Shown: positions 36,237 through 48,411 of the stretch, in pieces
Position numbering within the stretch: the first letter of the stretch is position 1
Layout: every line of letters starts with the position of its first letter
NCBI GenBank assembly: GCA_028554795.2
Contig: CM068842.1
Location: 55,335,860-55,399,859 of the forward strand
DNA: 64,000 bases
Reading direction: 5' to 3'
From: Sinohyriopsis cumingii
Taxonomy: Eukaryota > Mollusca > Bivalvia > Unionida > Unionidae
Program-made: the position numbers and the translations under genes
Notes under the pieces: generated by a model
What the model saw: only the letters and a program-made list of their open reading frames with translations
What the model was told of the DNA's origin: nothing
The model's database searches: none

Positions 36237-38881
36237 CTGTAGACGATCCGGCGTGTGGTGGAAACGTGGCGCCACATAGATAACCACAAAATCATCGGGG
36301 GGTGCTTTCCCTCTCAGCAACCAATTAACGACCTCCATGTCTCAGCAAATTGTCTGAAATTAAACGCTCATTATATTTCTTATTCATCTTTGCTTTCCTT
36401 TCTTGCCTGGAACATTTTACGTGTCCAAGTTATGATTTTTATATTAACTATACGATCTCTGATTACCTACATAACAGACTCTGTGAAGAGGTGCTTTGTG
36501 TTTTTCTTGAGCTTAGCTTTTATTCTAGATTGTTGCCTGTAAAACAAATTTGTTTGTCTAAACTGAAACTATGGAATTTCTTTCTTCCAGGTTGTTTATT
36601 CGCTAGTTAGTCTGGAAAAAGTCTCGTGAATAATTTCTCTGACGAGAAATCCGTATACGTCAACAAAATTTGACACCATTTCCTACTAATATAATTTGTT
36701 CTTATTTCTCATTTCTAAAACTACCTGCTGTTGGAGTAATAAAAATCACAAATTTTAAATGAAAATATGCTAAAATAATACTCTTTAAATGCTCTTTTTT
36801 GTCGTTATCTCTGAGGAGTCTATAATTTTTTAAAAAAATCTAATTGTTAAATAAATTGTTTTAAAGTTTCTGAAATTAAAATATATCTCGTCCCCCAGAG
36901 CAAGGATTTATATAATAAAAAGTGTCTTCCTTTCGATCATTTCTTGCCAGTTTAGATAAAGTACTGTTAACTAAATGTTTAGAATGATGTCACTGTAATT
37001 ATTATGGGATATTGATTTTTCAGTCATTAGTTCGTTTCCATAGGAATGACGTTTACACTGATCTACATATATATCGGCTAACGATAATACTACAAATCGG
37101 TAATAAAACCAGCTGGAACGTTTATTTACAAGTCAGTGTTTTTCGCTGCATTATTAGGGATATGAGTTTGCCCTCACTGATATAATCTGTCCTTGGAATT
37201 TATAAAACTGTAAAATAGTGGTACTTCCTCACACAGTTTACAGCAAATGAAAAACATATACATTTTGATGCAATAACAACTTTCTGCCAAAATAAATAAA
37301 TAAGATCTTTTCGGACTCATATTCGTCCTCTTACTTTCATTCATACTGCTTGTTCACGTAGTTACATTTAAATTTCTTGCTATAGAAACTGCGTAAACAA
37401 TATTAAAACATACCCTACAGAAAAACGTGAACTTTGAAATGTTGAAGTTTCCTGTAGGTGCATGTACAAACTAATGCCAAAGAATTCATCATTTCTGATA
37501 ACATTATGATATGTAACCTGTCTTTAAAGATATGCATTATTTGGACCCTTTTAAGCCTTTTTGCATCCAAATAAAAGCTGAACTGTCTTTGATATTAAAC
37601 ATATATGGGTTTCAAAACAGCTATATTTATACTATTGGAAATATTAGTTTACATTTTAAATGAGAAAAGGAGATTTTTATTTTAAAAATCACATTCAAAT
37701 TGAAATCGGAACACGCTGTTGAAGACTCATGAGCTTTTCTTTCACTAAGAAACCTTTTATTCTAATGGGATATGTTTTCGGTACCGAAACAATGTTCCGT
37801 TACAAATTTAAAAATGATTAAATTTAGGAATTTATCAAAGCTGTGCGTAATCTTAGAATTTAAGCCGTTTAAATACAAAGTATCTAAGCAGGGAATCCAA
37901 TATGTTTCCTTTTAATACACGTTCCATTCCATAATGTCAACGGGCATAATGAAACATCCCATACCTTAAGGAAGCGGTCATTAAATGTGTCGCAACATGA
38001 GACGATAAAAATTAGCTGCCTAATTTCGTGTTTGTTCATGCGCTTGAGCAAACATACACTCAACCCAAACAATATCAGCTATCCAAAGTCCTGTCTGACG
38101 CTTCCACACACTTCGAGAGCGAATTTTTCGCTGACAATCAAAGATGATTGACAATTAAATATTCATAGATTGGCGATGTAAAAGCCTCTAACTTTGGTAC
38201 AATTAAATGCCGAACTGCCCTTTGGCATTTATTAAAAATTTACGAGAGATCATGAATCATAACTTATATCTGGAATGCATCGATCACCGTTATTATGCAT
38301 GTTGTGCTTGTGGGATACTCTGAAATGGCTTCTCAACAGGAAACTTGGTCATATTTGGCTCACTTTACGGCATGATATATCGATTCTACTTGATTAGAAA
38401 TCGTATGGGATAGCTTCTGCGTCTTTCTTTCATGATAAACCAGAAGAAAGAAACTTTAAAACTTTGGTCAGATTTTCAATAATTTATATCCTTTGATGAT
38501 TTCTGTCAGAATAAAATATAAAAATGTCAGTTTCCAATTCCTAAAAAAATCTGAATGTCTGAACGTTACAGGAAGGAAACTATTTTAGAACCATCCTGAA
38601 GGTCAGGCATAGTTCCCGACACGTGGAATATTCAGTTAATGTCACTAATGAGTATCCTTAATTAATTAAAATTTTATTGGCAATCGTTTACTTTGCGTGC
38701 ATAAAAATGACTGCACTTCCCCTCGGCTTGGGTCAATTGCATTCTCCGCTCTATTTTTCATCCATCTGCTTTCGCACAATAATGACCAGAGACCATCGTT
38801 CCATTTCACAATTAAACCTTGAACCCTACATGGGAGACTGCAATCGCATGAAGCAGTATTTGAAAGTACTCTAATGCTATA
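36237..38881. other. No supported gene
   Basis: AT-rich. The frames at 36255-36542 and 36350-36610 overlap the candidate exon region in antisense or are unrecognised. Nothing else is supported. Confidence 0.35.
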
Positions 38882-39058
38882 AACACTTGCAAACCAGTCG
38901 CCACACCGATAAATCGTTATCCAGTACGGGGATAAAATATAACACTTGTAAACCAGTCGCCACACCGATAAATCGTTATCCAGTACGGGGATAAAATATA
39001 ACACTTGTAAACCAGTCGCCATTCCGATAAATCGTTATCCAGAAAGGGGATAAAATAT
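38882..39058 (+). repeat. 59-bp minisatellite, three near-identical copies
   Basis: Copies start at 38882, 38941 and 39000, each with ACACTTGTAAACCAGTCGCC, CCGATAAATCGTTATCCAG and GGGGATAAAATATA. The last copy has AGAAAGG in place of AGTACGG. A residual ACACTT follows. Confidence 0.95.
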
Positions 39059-41337
39059 AACACTTTACAAATGTCAATGTCGACAAAGGCAAAACATCTT
39101 CTCTTACTTCTTATGGTATGGACGCATGTTCCTCGACGACAGAAGTTGCTAAAAATTCGAAAATTGATGAAAGGATTATAAAATAATTTTCTAAGAAAAA
39201 GTATGTGAAAGGGTCATTACGAAGCTTAAACTTTATTCAAATATGCAGAAATTCTGTGTAGTTTAAAGAACAGTGTTTCCAAATAGGCAGAACTGATAGG
39301 AAACAGGTTATTAATTATCATTTGATTGAATTTTCAGTTTAATTTAGATTTTAATAATTAGAATAGAATATAAATATCTCAAACAATGTATGTGCTTTTG
39401 TCGATACAGAAGACAAATTAGGAGCTTGGCATCCATTTTTTTGGCAGGAGTGTTGCACCTCCATGTACACTTCAGATCCATAGTTAGACAGTGAACGGAA
39501 ACCTATCAATGGAGCTGACTGCGAGATCGGAGTCCCGAGTGTTCACTCATGCACACACTTTAAGGAATCTTAACGGGACTATGGACGATATGTTCAAACA
39601 TTGTTTCTAGATTACAAAACACTGAAAAAGAAGTAAGAGGAGGGGTTTAGGTGCTAAGAGAGGGTATACATTTTGCAATAGTTTTTCGCACGAAAACAAC
39701 CCATCCCACCCCAAAGACCCACCAAGCAAACGCTATAAAAAATTACCCGGATGGATATAGCTCATTACTGACGTTGACGATTTTACTGGACAGAAGAAAT
39801 GTAGGTTTCAAAATGCAAACGTAACTGATACCTGCGTTCTGTAAGTACCAGCGGCGGCACCTCATCATCTGGAGCACATGCATGAGATCATATAACAGTT
39901 AAGTCAAAAAGCACATAATAAAGGATATAATAAAGTATATAAAAAAGTATATAATAAAGTATATAGTAAAATATATAGCAAAGTATATAGTAAAGTATAG
40001 AGCTCCCTAACAATGTTCCTAGTGAGAAAAAAAGCAAAAACTACTACTACTGCTACTACTACTACTACTACTAATAATAATAATAATGATAATAATAATA
40101 ATAATACTAATTTTATTTAAATAGTAATTTCAATAGCATAATTTAAGTCTGTACACTACTTATAGAGCGCATAATATACCTAATAATGAGGAATGTGAAG
40201 TGACAAAGTAAAAATTCCGGAATATTGAAGTATTGTAAAGTCAGTGGTATTTTCTAAATAAACGTTCCGTCTCGCGCATATATAATTCTGCACTCTCTTC
40301 ATGTTAACGACATGGATTAACGAAAATATGAATAGATAAGCAATATTTTTTGTTCAAGTTTCACAATACTCCATTGATTCTTTGCAGGACAATTGATCTT
40401 TGATATGTGGCATAGCTGATAATACAAACATAAAGTGATATATATCAATGCCATATTCTTGTGCTCCACAACAGAGTGAAAAAAAAACCATTTGATATAG
40501 TCTTCGTTGGTAAGGAGGAATTATCGCTGGGAAGTGGAGTGGATAGACTGTGGATAAAAGATGTTTCCAGTGTCGCCAAATAAGCTTAAAACCATGTTAA
40601 CCGCTCCACTTTCATCTATATTATATTAGCTTGAAAGTCAGACTAGTCATTTTTTTCTCACATTTTTTCTATATTAGGAATGAGTTTGTTTTATTCGTGC
40701 ATTTAGAACAGTATTTACTAAAGTGTGGAACTCGTACTACCGGTGGTAATCGATAGGGTTTCATGGGATACGTGGAAGAAAATAAATCACTAAAATTCGC
40801 ACTATAAAAAAAGGAGAAGGGGTAAACCGATAAGACCGATGCCCCAAAAGGGGTACACAAATGTTAGAAATTTGGGAAACACTGATTTAGAAAATATTTA
40901 CACCATTTTATACATGCGGCCAATATTTGTTTTTTGTTGTTGTTTTTTGTGGGGGGGGGACGTTTAAATATTTATAGCGTAAATACAATATTCACGAGGA
41001 CTGATTCAAAACTCTGTTCTCTATTTGCAGTCATAGAAATAAAGATAACATAACTTGACACCCATCCACAAACCTTACAAATAAGACCTCTGAGTATTCT
41101 GATCTTAAGAGAAAGAACAACGAAGATGGGAACAAATATCCAACTTTTTATCTATCCAATGGACAGTAATTCTAATAACATACACACAAAATATACATCT
41201 AGGAAAGATAACTGCAAGTAAATTTTCTCTTTCAGACCGTTAGTTCTACTTCTGTTCTGATAAAGGACGACTAGTGTAGGATTCTTGTCCAATGTCCCGT
41301 TAGTATCTGAAAGTCAAAACGTCTTGACAAGCCTAAA
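39059..41337. other. No supported gene; simple repeats
   Basis: 39912-39998 is a ~15-bp AAAGTATATAATA-type repeat. 40041-40108 is an (ACT)n/(AAT)n tract. A poly-G/poly-T patch lies near 40928-40960. The rest has no recognisable content. Confidence 0.5.
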
Positions 41338-41487
41338 ATGGCGGATTTTAAGTCAGATTTTAGCGATACCAAAATGGAGATCATTGATAAAAAGCAAGCG
41401 TCAACAACAACCAAAAGGCCCGCAACAGAATCGACGCGGACCAAGAACCAGCTCCTTCTAAAACAGTTATTAGATAACACTTGTTAG
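41338..41487 (+). CDS. Possible 49-aa ORF or coding exon with LxxLL motif
   Basis: AAAATGGCGG is a strong Kozak-like start. The frame begins MADFKSDFSDTK, is Lys/Thr/Asp-rich in the middle, and ends in TKNQLLLKQLLDNTC before TAG. The last part contains LKQLL, an LxxLL (nuclear-receptor-box-like) motif. The same frame is already open upstream from the TGA at 41308 (KSKRLDKPK). Composition is more protein-like and less AT-rich than the flanks. A weak donor (GTTAGG) overlaps the stop. It could be a first exon, a LINE ORF1 start or chance. Confidence 0.35.
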   Translation: MADFKSDFSDTKMEIIDKKQASTTTKRPATESTRTKNQLLLKQLLDNTC

Positions 41488-41869
41488 GTGTATCTCCCAC
41501 CGTTATCTTTTAGCACCAAAATTGAAATCTGTGTGATTCTTCGTGCTGTAAATCACCCCTTTTACCATATCTCATTAATAAAATGGATTGGTTTTCCAAG
41601 CAACGTTTTTTCTTTCTTCATTTTACCATTTTCTTTGTTCAACCTTTTTTATGCGAATAAAGCGTTTCAACCATTTAGTCTCTTTGTCTCCAAGTGACAA
41701 GGAAAATAGAAAGTTTTCTTTTAGATCTAACTTTTCTCAAGCTTGGAATAAAGGAAATAATATTTCTTTTATTTTACAGCGAGTGCATTTCTAATAAATA
41801 ACTAATGATACATATTTTGTAATATTTACCACACCACACTAATATCCTTTTATAAAAATGTGGTCTCAA
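41488..41869. other. No supported gene
   Basis: T-rich sequence; the small overlapping frames (41488-41794) are Phe-rich artefacts. Confidence 0.4.
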
Positions 41870-42010
41870 CGTGTCAATAATAATAATAATAATAATAATA
41901 GTAATAATAATAACAATACTACTACTACTAATAATACTAGTAATAATAATAATAACAATACTACTAATAATTATTATTATTATTATTATCATTATTATTA
42001 TTATTATTAT

Positions 42011-42042
<32 letters not shown>

Positions 42043-42046
42043 GTAT
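41870..42046 (+). repeat. (AAT)n/(ATT)n/(AGT)n compound microsatellite
   Basis: AAT and ACT triplets pass into ATT and AGT triplets, giving an imperfect palindrome of simple repeats. Confidence 0.92.
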
Positions 42047-43880
42047 CCTCTGCTTTCTGAGTTTTGTTTTCCTCTCATCTTGATATCAACCATATCAAAT
42101 GTATGTGATAACTTACATGAAAAGACGTTTGTGATAAAAATTATAATACGAGTGAATATTGTGTTACAGACTGATTTTATAAATAATCTCTTTCATCAGT
42201 AAAGACTTAAGAGTTTAATTAATCTTGGAGTATGTGTGGAGTATGTGTGAAGTATGTGTGGAGTATTTGTAAAATATAGCAGCATTCTTTATATTATCCT
42301 CCTTTGCATTGTATAATAAGCTGTACAACCGCATTGAAAAATCTAGCTAGGTCCACTGAAGCTGCTGACCCCTCCTCCCGCTACCCAGAAGACTAAATAA
42401 TTGAACATAAAAGCATCACAACTATGACTTCTTCATTCGTCTGTAAAGTAATACATATAATGTAAGTTCTCTTGTTCATGTGTTGCCGCTGGTAACATTT
42501 TGTTTTTGATCTGATATCGAACTACGTTTAGTCTAATTTTTGGGATGGTTGTCGGATTATGAAGGGACTCTAAAGAATAGGCGTTTTCTCCGAAACGTGT
42601 ATCTTATTCTTCTTAAGAAAGCAAGCTGAAATTTCCTACAGCCATTCGGGATATCAAATGAACATCTGACGTCTTTCGGTATTGCTTCGTAGTATCTTCT
42701 TTCTTGATTTAGACGTTTGTCATTACAAATTATCGAGTTTGAAGGCTTTCTAGAAAGTGTCATTTTTTCTAGGCTATCGTTTTAATTGTCGACATTAGAA
42801 AGACGGGCAGATGAATGACAACTCAATGTTTGCCTGCAAGAATTCGGCATTCATTGTTTTCGTACCAAAATATGCTTCTATAAGGGCTGATATAACTCAT
42901 TTTTGATCGCCGTGCTTATCTCTTGTCAGTGAAGGCGGGATTGCTTTCGACAATGTACCCACGTAGCAGCATATCACTCGGCAAGATAAATTAGCCATTG
43001 TGTGCAAGTACTGAACTAATGACAGCATACTTCACACACATTTCAGCTCTTTGTATTCGATTTTTAAAGACTTTTATTCAAAATGTGCATTGCTTAAAAT
43101 GATGTCTTTAAAGCTTTAGATCGCAGAGCAAAAAGGCATCTGTTAACATTTACACACGGATCGTAAAAAGAAGGGCAAAATATGAGCCAGACAACGTTTT
43201 GTGTTTGCATGCAAAATAAATGTGTGAGTGTGTGTGTGTGTATGTGTGTGTGTGTGTGCGCACGCGCGTGTGTGAAGGGAAATAAACTAATATATTACAT
43301 ATTGTTCATGCATCAGGAGAAATGGTTTTATTTATAGTTTTGTATGTCGTGAACTGAAACTGTGGAATGACAATTGTTAACTTTTCCATCATAAACCCTT
43401 TCACAACGAAACTCAGAATGCTGACGAGGGCACGATATTTTTCCTCTTGATAGTAGACTTAACACGTATTCATGAAACTAAGAAAACAAAGATTCGATTC
43501 TTCAGCCAGTGGCCAAGCCAGGTTTTCTTTCAATTATATGAACAGACGGTTTTGTCTCAGTCTATTATTACCTACTTTTAAACGTCCTATCGGCTGAATA
43601 TTGCTACTAATATGCAATGTATGACGATAGTGATGGAAGTTAAGTTTATACCGAACTCTTTATATATGGTAGACAGGTTCCCGTATCTGAGGAAACAATT
43701 TACGTCAAGTTAAATCTTAAACCGCGGTTGTTATAATGAATGTTAAATATAATTTAAAAAAAAAAAAACACCTATTAAAGATAAATTTAATTATACATTA
43801 AATCTTTTTGACGTGTATAACTTAAACTTTTTAAATTGAAAATCTATTATTTAAAAAATTTCGAAACAGCATTGATCAAA

Positions 43881-43919
<39 letters not shown>

Positions 43920-44169
43920 GTACTTAACATTATGGTGAAATGTGATTGTTCACGATGCTTACTTTTCCAGCAAATTTCTACACCCTATTTTAAGCCAGGA
44001 GTATCCTAATATTTTCCAAATATCTGAGGAAAAGGGAACAAGGTTGAATGGCGGAACATTTAACTATCCAGAATGTAAGAACTAATTGCTGAGGGCATAC
44101 ATTCATGACTTTCACTGTGAACCATGCTAATCCTGCCGAGATAATGGCGAAAACTGCCCTAACAACCCA
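42047..44169. other. No supported gene; three short simple repeats
   Basis: 42228-42272 is a 12-bp repeat (GGAGTATGTGTG, about four units). 43208-43275 is a (TG)n tract with CGCG interruptions. 43882-43919 is (CAT)n. A 68-codon basic minus frame at 42557-42763 is unrecognised and uncalled. Confidence 0.5.
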
Positions 44170-44335
44170 GGCGTCTTTAGTTTGGTTATGTGTTTTACGG
44201 CACAGCAAGCAACAACAGTAGCTTATTTAGTACAGAGGCAATTGGAATAAGACACACGACAGTAGTTAACCCGGGCTGATCCAATCGTAGAATTCAAACC
44301 CGGCACGATATCCCTTGAGCCACAGCTGCTCTTAC
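44170..44335 (-). mobile_element. Diverged tRNA-related SINE
   Basis: The minus strand shows an A-box-like TGGCTCAAGGG and a B-box-like GGGTTTGAATTC with appropriate spacing. The other end (ATGTGTTTTACGGCAC on plus) resembles the tail of the SINE at 33759-34006. No clear target duplication. Confidence 0.4.
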
Positions 44336-44358
44336 TCATGATCCGTTTATTTTATAGC

Positions 44359-44772
44359 ACATACACGCAGCCATCGATACCAAATGCTCTTGCAATTCCT
44401 GACGTTTTAGACATTCTGGACAAATTGAAAGTGCTGCCCAGTGTTAACACTTACGGTCAACACATGTTTCAACAACTTTAAATGTCAAAGATTATTTCTT
44501 GCCTGGAAAGTTTATTTGAACATGAGTCGTCTCGTTTTCTGGCATTTATATTGTTTTGGAAGCGAAATGTTCATGATGAACTGTGCAAGGACACTGTTTA
44601 CGACCAACCTTTCGAAACCAATTTTCTTGTTCGTGCAATGCTTCTCTCGCGCAAATTTAATGGCGTTCTCTTCTCTCAGCTACGTAAGAGGATACTGTCT
44701 AAATTTCATAGAGAACTCGATCGTTATTGTGCTACTTTATTCCAACCTTCGCAAAAATTCTGCATAGAATAA
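44359..44772 (+). pseudogene. Coding-like block of unknown identity with one in-frame stop
   Basis: After an acceptor-like TTTATTTTATAG, a frame reads YTQPSIPNALAIPDVLDILD and KLKVLPSVNTYGQHMFQQL. It meets TAA (44479-44481) and continues in the same frame from 44482 for 96 residues, including ESLFEHESSRFLAF and LRKRILSKFHRELDRYC. The single stop in an otherwise protein-like stretch suggests a decayed gene, or an exon whose end lies before the stop. I do not recognise the family. It directly follows the SINE relic. Confidence 0.35.
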
Positions 44773-46429
44773 TGGATTATTTATTCACTATATCAGATTT
44801 GGAAAAAGATGCACATTTATTATTCCCCATATATTAGATTTATATTTTGTCATGTTATTAGCGTAGATAAGGAAAATCAACTACTCCACATATTTCAAAA
44901 AATTAAGAAGACATAAATAAAATATTAACGCATATCACCAACAAGAGTATCAGTATGGTTAGAAGAGACATTTTAGAGTGGCTTTTATGCATTTATATTT
45001 TTCTAATCATTTCATTATCGATTCCCTGACTTGTGGATTGTCATCACGCAAGAGCTGTCTTAACTCAGCGAGGTTCCTCGTTATGCCATTTACTTATAAA
45101 GATTGAAATAATCATCCGTATCACACATATATTATCTGAATTGATCCATTAAAGACCGGGATTAATAAAAGGAACAAAATAATTGGGATTAAAATATAAA
45201 GAGAATTAAGTAATTGCAATGTCATCATATAATTTGGTAGTAATATTCAATAAAAAAAGAAAGATAGTAAATAAGAAAAAATGACTTTTTATACGTTTAA
45301 AATTTCGTTTTGATTCTTATTCAAGAGAATATACTTTTTAACATAGGATTTTTCCATTTGATCCCTATAATCTCCAGACCCTAGTTAACACAGAATTTTC
45401 AACTGGTCCCAATAATCTTGAGACCTTCTCATTGTCAAAATGTATTTGTATCCATCATTTTCTTTACTGTATGTTTAAATATTAACATTGTCAACGTGCC
45501 ACATGTTTATCAAATGAAATACATAAACTCTGAAATATTTTTCTCGATTTCTTATGAAATGCATGTGTAGATTGTTGAGGTAATCATTATTTTGCATTCA
45601 ATGCATTCTATTTTCTTCGTGTTCCGTTTAATATCTTCTTCCAATAGAGTGATATCTTTACAATGAGCTGGCAAGTGCCGATCATAGTAAGGATGTATTA
45701 ATACTGTACTTTGTCTTAACTTACATAAAAATGAAAACATTTAGATATGACTGTATGTCTGATAGATTGTCTTTAGGTGCCAACAGCAAGACAATAGGAT
45801 GACCGAATAAAACAGGTGATTTGGAACGTTTCTTCAATACTCTCAAACGTATGAATGATTCCCTATTTATATCTAATTTAGCCATTCCCGCGTTTGAATC
45901 TGAAATAGGTACTTTTAATACGGAGTCCACCCTGTGTTGTTTCACATCAGACGTTGTTTACTAAACTGTCTTTCTCTAGTTTTTCGATTCATTGTTGTCT
46001 TACCTTGTAAAGGTTATCACATTTTCAATTTGTAATGTAAATTTATGCAATGAACAATTTATGTAAATGCCGACATATATTACGTAACGTTCGTCCTGTA
46101 CTGTTTTAATCATCATTCTATCACAGCGAATAATTCTTAATCTAATGATCGTAATCTGTTAATCTGCATATTGTCTGAAATAATGGAGTATATATGTATT
46201 TACTTGATCAATTCAATACTGATATTGCAGTCATATGTGCACACAAGTTATGAAGCCATTCTGAATACTTGACACGATAGTTATACAAGCTACACTAAAG
46301 TAGATAATCTTGAGTACGACTTTAATACTAAAGGTCTAAAAGAGGCATGGCAATAACGTATAATAAACCTTTTGCATATTATGTCAAATAACTAGATTGT
46401 GATAACGACTTAATGGTAGGAATGGAACA
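44773..46429. other. No confidently supported gene
   Basis: AT-rich. Two consecutive minus frames (45721-45945 and 45552-45740) read somewhat protein-like (KLDINRESFIRLRVLKKRSK; HPYYDRHLPAHCKDI). They may be pieces of one decayed coding sequence, but no family is recognised. Confidence 0.3.
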
Positions 46430-46870
46430 AGCATGGCCTAAACAACTCCACCTTCCGTATTGGGCGCTTTTCATCCTGCCGATGACAACCTTAATTTCCA
46501 CCAAGAATGTATTGATATTCTGGAGTCTCTGTTTGAATATCATGCTTCCGTTAACAAAGTAATACTTATGGAAGACTTTTAATGCCAGATATCATGAACT
46601 TTCCCATTCTTTGGGTTCACGGTACCAAAGCCAGTTACTGAAAAACGTTATTGACAAAAGCAACTTAGTGGCCCTATACAAGGCAAATTTGAACAAAGGG
46701 TTCGAATTTCACTTTTGAGCCTCTTAAAATATCTCCTGGCTTGTTTCAAGAGTTTGCTTTAACATATAAATGACTGCGAGGTCTTTGTAAATCATGTTAC
46801 ATATTTGGAGTCAGATCACCGTGCAGTATACAGCAATCTCTCTGCCTCAGTCGCATGCATCCCGACTCCC
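46430..46870 (+). pseudogene. Non-LTR retrotransposon A: endonuclease remnant
   Basis: Shifted frames give FHQECIDILESLFEYHASVN then KVILMEDF, corresponding to the APE-type endonuclease GDFN motif with G changed to E. RYHELSHSLGSRYQSQLL follows in another frame. VTYLESDHRAVYSN (near 46811) is the conserved C-terminal SDH motif. Multiple stops and indels show it is dead. Plus-strand orientation agrees with the reverse-transcriptase pieces that follow. Confidence 0.7.
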
Positions 46871-47279
46871 TTTATATATCTTTCCTTTCCAGGCACACAG
46901 CCGATCCAGAAAGGCTTATCTCGTACCCAGTAGAGGTTGACAAAAGAGTAAATTCCATCTCGTTTACTTCAAACCAAATTGAAGAGTTAAATAATAAACC
47001 AGTGGTTTTAATAACAGAGGCCGCTGTAATCAATGTCCCTAAAAAGACATAATCCGAATAACAATCCGTATTGATCATAGGGTGTCCATGAAACACACGA
47101 AAGGGCGAGACCGTTTAGAGCGGCATAGGGTATGCCACCTACAACAATACAAGGATGCCAAGAAATGTTTTTAAAAAATTAAAAAGCAAGTTATTAGTTC
47201 ATACGAAGAAAGCGTGTTTAATGATGTGAAGCAGCAGATTTAATATTAGACTTTTCTTGAAATTGTATCGTAAACAATG
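46871..47279. other. Non-LTR retrotransposon A: unrecognisable middle segment
   Basis: Sits between the endonuclease remnant and the pre-RT linker, where a linker region is expected. The frames are broken and no motif is readable. Confidence 0.4.
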
Positions 47280-47530
47280 TTAGGGGCATAACCTCTGAAA
47301 GCTGTTTCAAACTAAAATTTGATAGAGAAACATCATCCAGTCGACAAGGGATAGCTAACTTATTTACCAGATATTTTAACTATCTAGACACCCCAGATAA
47401 TACCCCATTCTCTAGCCCTGCTAGAATAAAGAAACCGATCTTAAAAATTCCGTTTTGAATGCAAATTTTACTTTCGGATGAAATAGCAGCATCCATAAAA
47501 CAACTTAAACTACGCAAAGCACCGGTGATG
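47280..47530 (+). pseudogene. Non-LTR retrotransposon A: linker before reverse transcriptase
   Basis: Contains GIANLFTRYFNYLDTPD and LSDEIAASIKQLKLRKAP (47471-47524). The latter is the characteristic E-I-x3-I-x2-L-K-x2-K-A-P-G-P-D-G segment that precedes the reverse transcriptase. The sequence breaks off immediately after KAP, where foreign DNA begins. Confidence 0.7.
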
Positions 47531-47533
47531 GTC

Positions 47534-47534
47534 A

Positions 47535-47604
<70 letters not shown>
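47534..47604 (+). repeat. (TG)n-(GA)n microsatellite
   Basis: A short (TG)n and about 57 bp of GA, lying between the broken LINE linker and the SINE tail. Confidence 0.95.
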
Positions 47605-47609
<5 letters not shown>

Positions 47610-47886
47610 ATTTTTACCGTAACTTTAAAAAAAAAATCATTCAGTCTTATGGATACGATGCCTGCAGTGTGGCAGTTTAAAGTGATGTCTAGCACTGAGA
47701 CATCGTGGTACAGACACCCAGTCACATTATCCTGACACCAGGCCGACCAGTCCTAACAATAACATCTTACTACTGAGGGCCAAGAGAGGCAGATACCATT
47801 TTTATAAGTCTTTGGTATGACTCGACCCGGGTTCGAACCCGCGACCTACCACGCACGCTCTAACCACTGATGCAACCGTTTCGGTT
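47605..47886 (-). mobile_element. tRNA-derived SINE type B, inserted in LINE A
   Basis: On the minus strand the tRNA-like head carries an A-box-like TGCATCAGTGGTTAGAGCG and a perfect B-box core GGGTTCGAACCC (plus 47829-47840). The body includes GGACTGGTCGGCCTGGTGTC (complement of the plus strand), and the 3' end lies near TTTGGATTTTTACC on plus. A truncated copy with the same body lies at 59975-60170. It splits the LINE between KAP and the next conserved block. Confidence 0.78.
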
Positions 47887-48411
47887 GACATTGTACAGAA
47901 CATGCATGTAAGATATGGGAGTCAAACACTGATATAAATTGTTACAACTCTATTCAATGCTATACTAAAAAAATTGTTATACATCATATGACTGGAAAGT
48001 CGGCATGATTGGACCAAACTACAAAGGCGGAGGAAAGTGTAAAAATGACCTGGCAGCTACGGGGCTGCATCTTTATTACTTGTGTTGTTCAAACTATTTG
48101 AAAGATGTGTCTGATTAGACTTAATACATTGTACAAAAAAATGCTACATTTTTTCCTAATACTCAACAGCTGGTCTTAAAATAGGGATCGAGTTGCATAA
48201 CGGCACCGTTTAACTTACATGAAGCTATCTAACCTGGAATTAGAATCAAACGTTTATGCTGCAATTTTGGACATACGGAAGGCGTTTGACACTGTTTGGC
48301 ACGACTGCCTTTCAAAAAGCTTGCCTACTAGGGAATTTCTTGCAAACTCCTCACTATAATTAAAGAATCATACTCTAATGTCTATGGAATTGTTTCTGTT
48401 TCTTCTTGAAA
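47887..48411 (+). pseudogene. Non-LTR retrotransposon A: reverse-transcriptase remnant
   Basis: Resumes after the SINE with HVRYGSQTLI and VTTLFNAI. A segment follows that reads SYGAASLLLVLFKLFERCV (RT motif 1/2, compare SYRPISLLPVLxKLFE). Then comes LELESNVYAAILDIRKAF and DTVWHDCL (motif 3, SKAFDTVWHD), and LGISCKLLTIIKESYSNV (about 48330-48400). Frames shift at least twice. The similarity to jockey/CR1/RTE-type polymerases is clear, the clade less so. The later catalytic FADD motif is missing from this segment. Confidence 0.78.

Noticed and set aside
42557..42763. 68-residue basic minus-strand frame
   Set aside because: Protein-like in part, but no motif or conservation can be shown from one sequence.
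45552..45945. Two adjacent minus-strand frames that might be one broken gene
   Set aside because: Plausible wording but no identifiable domain, and joining them would require an assumed frameshift.
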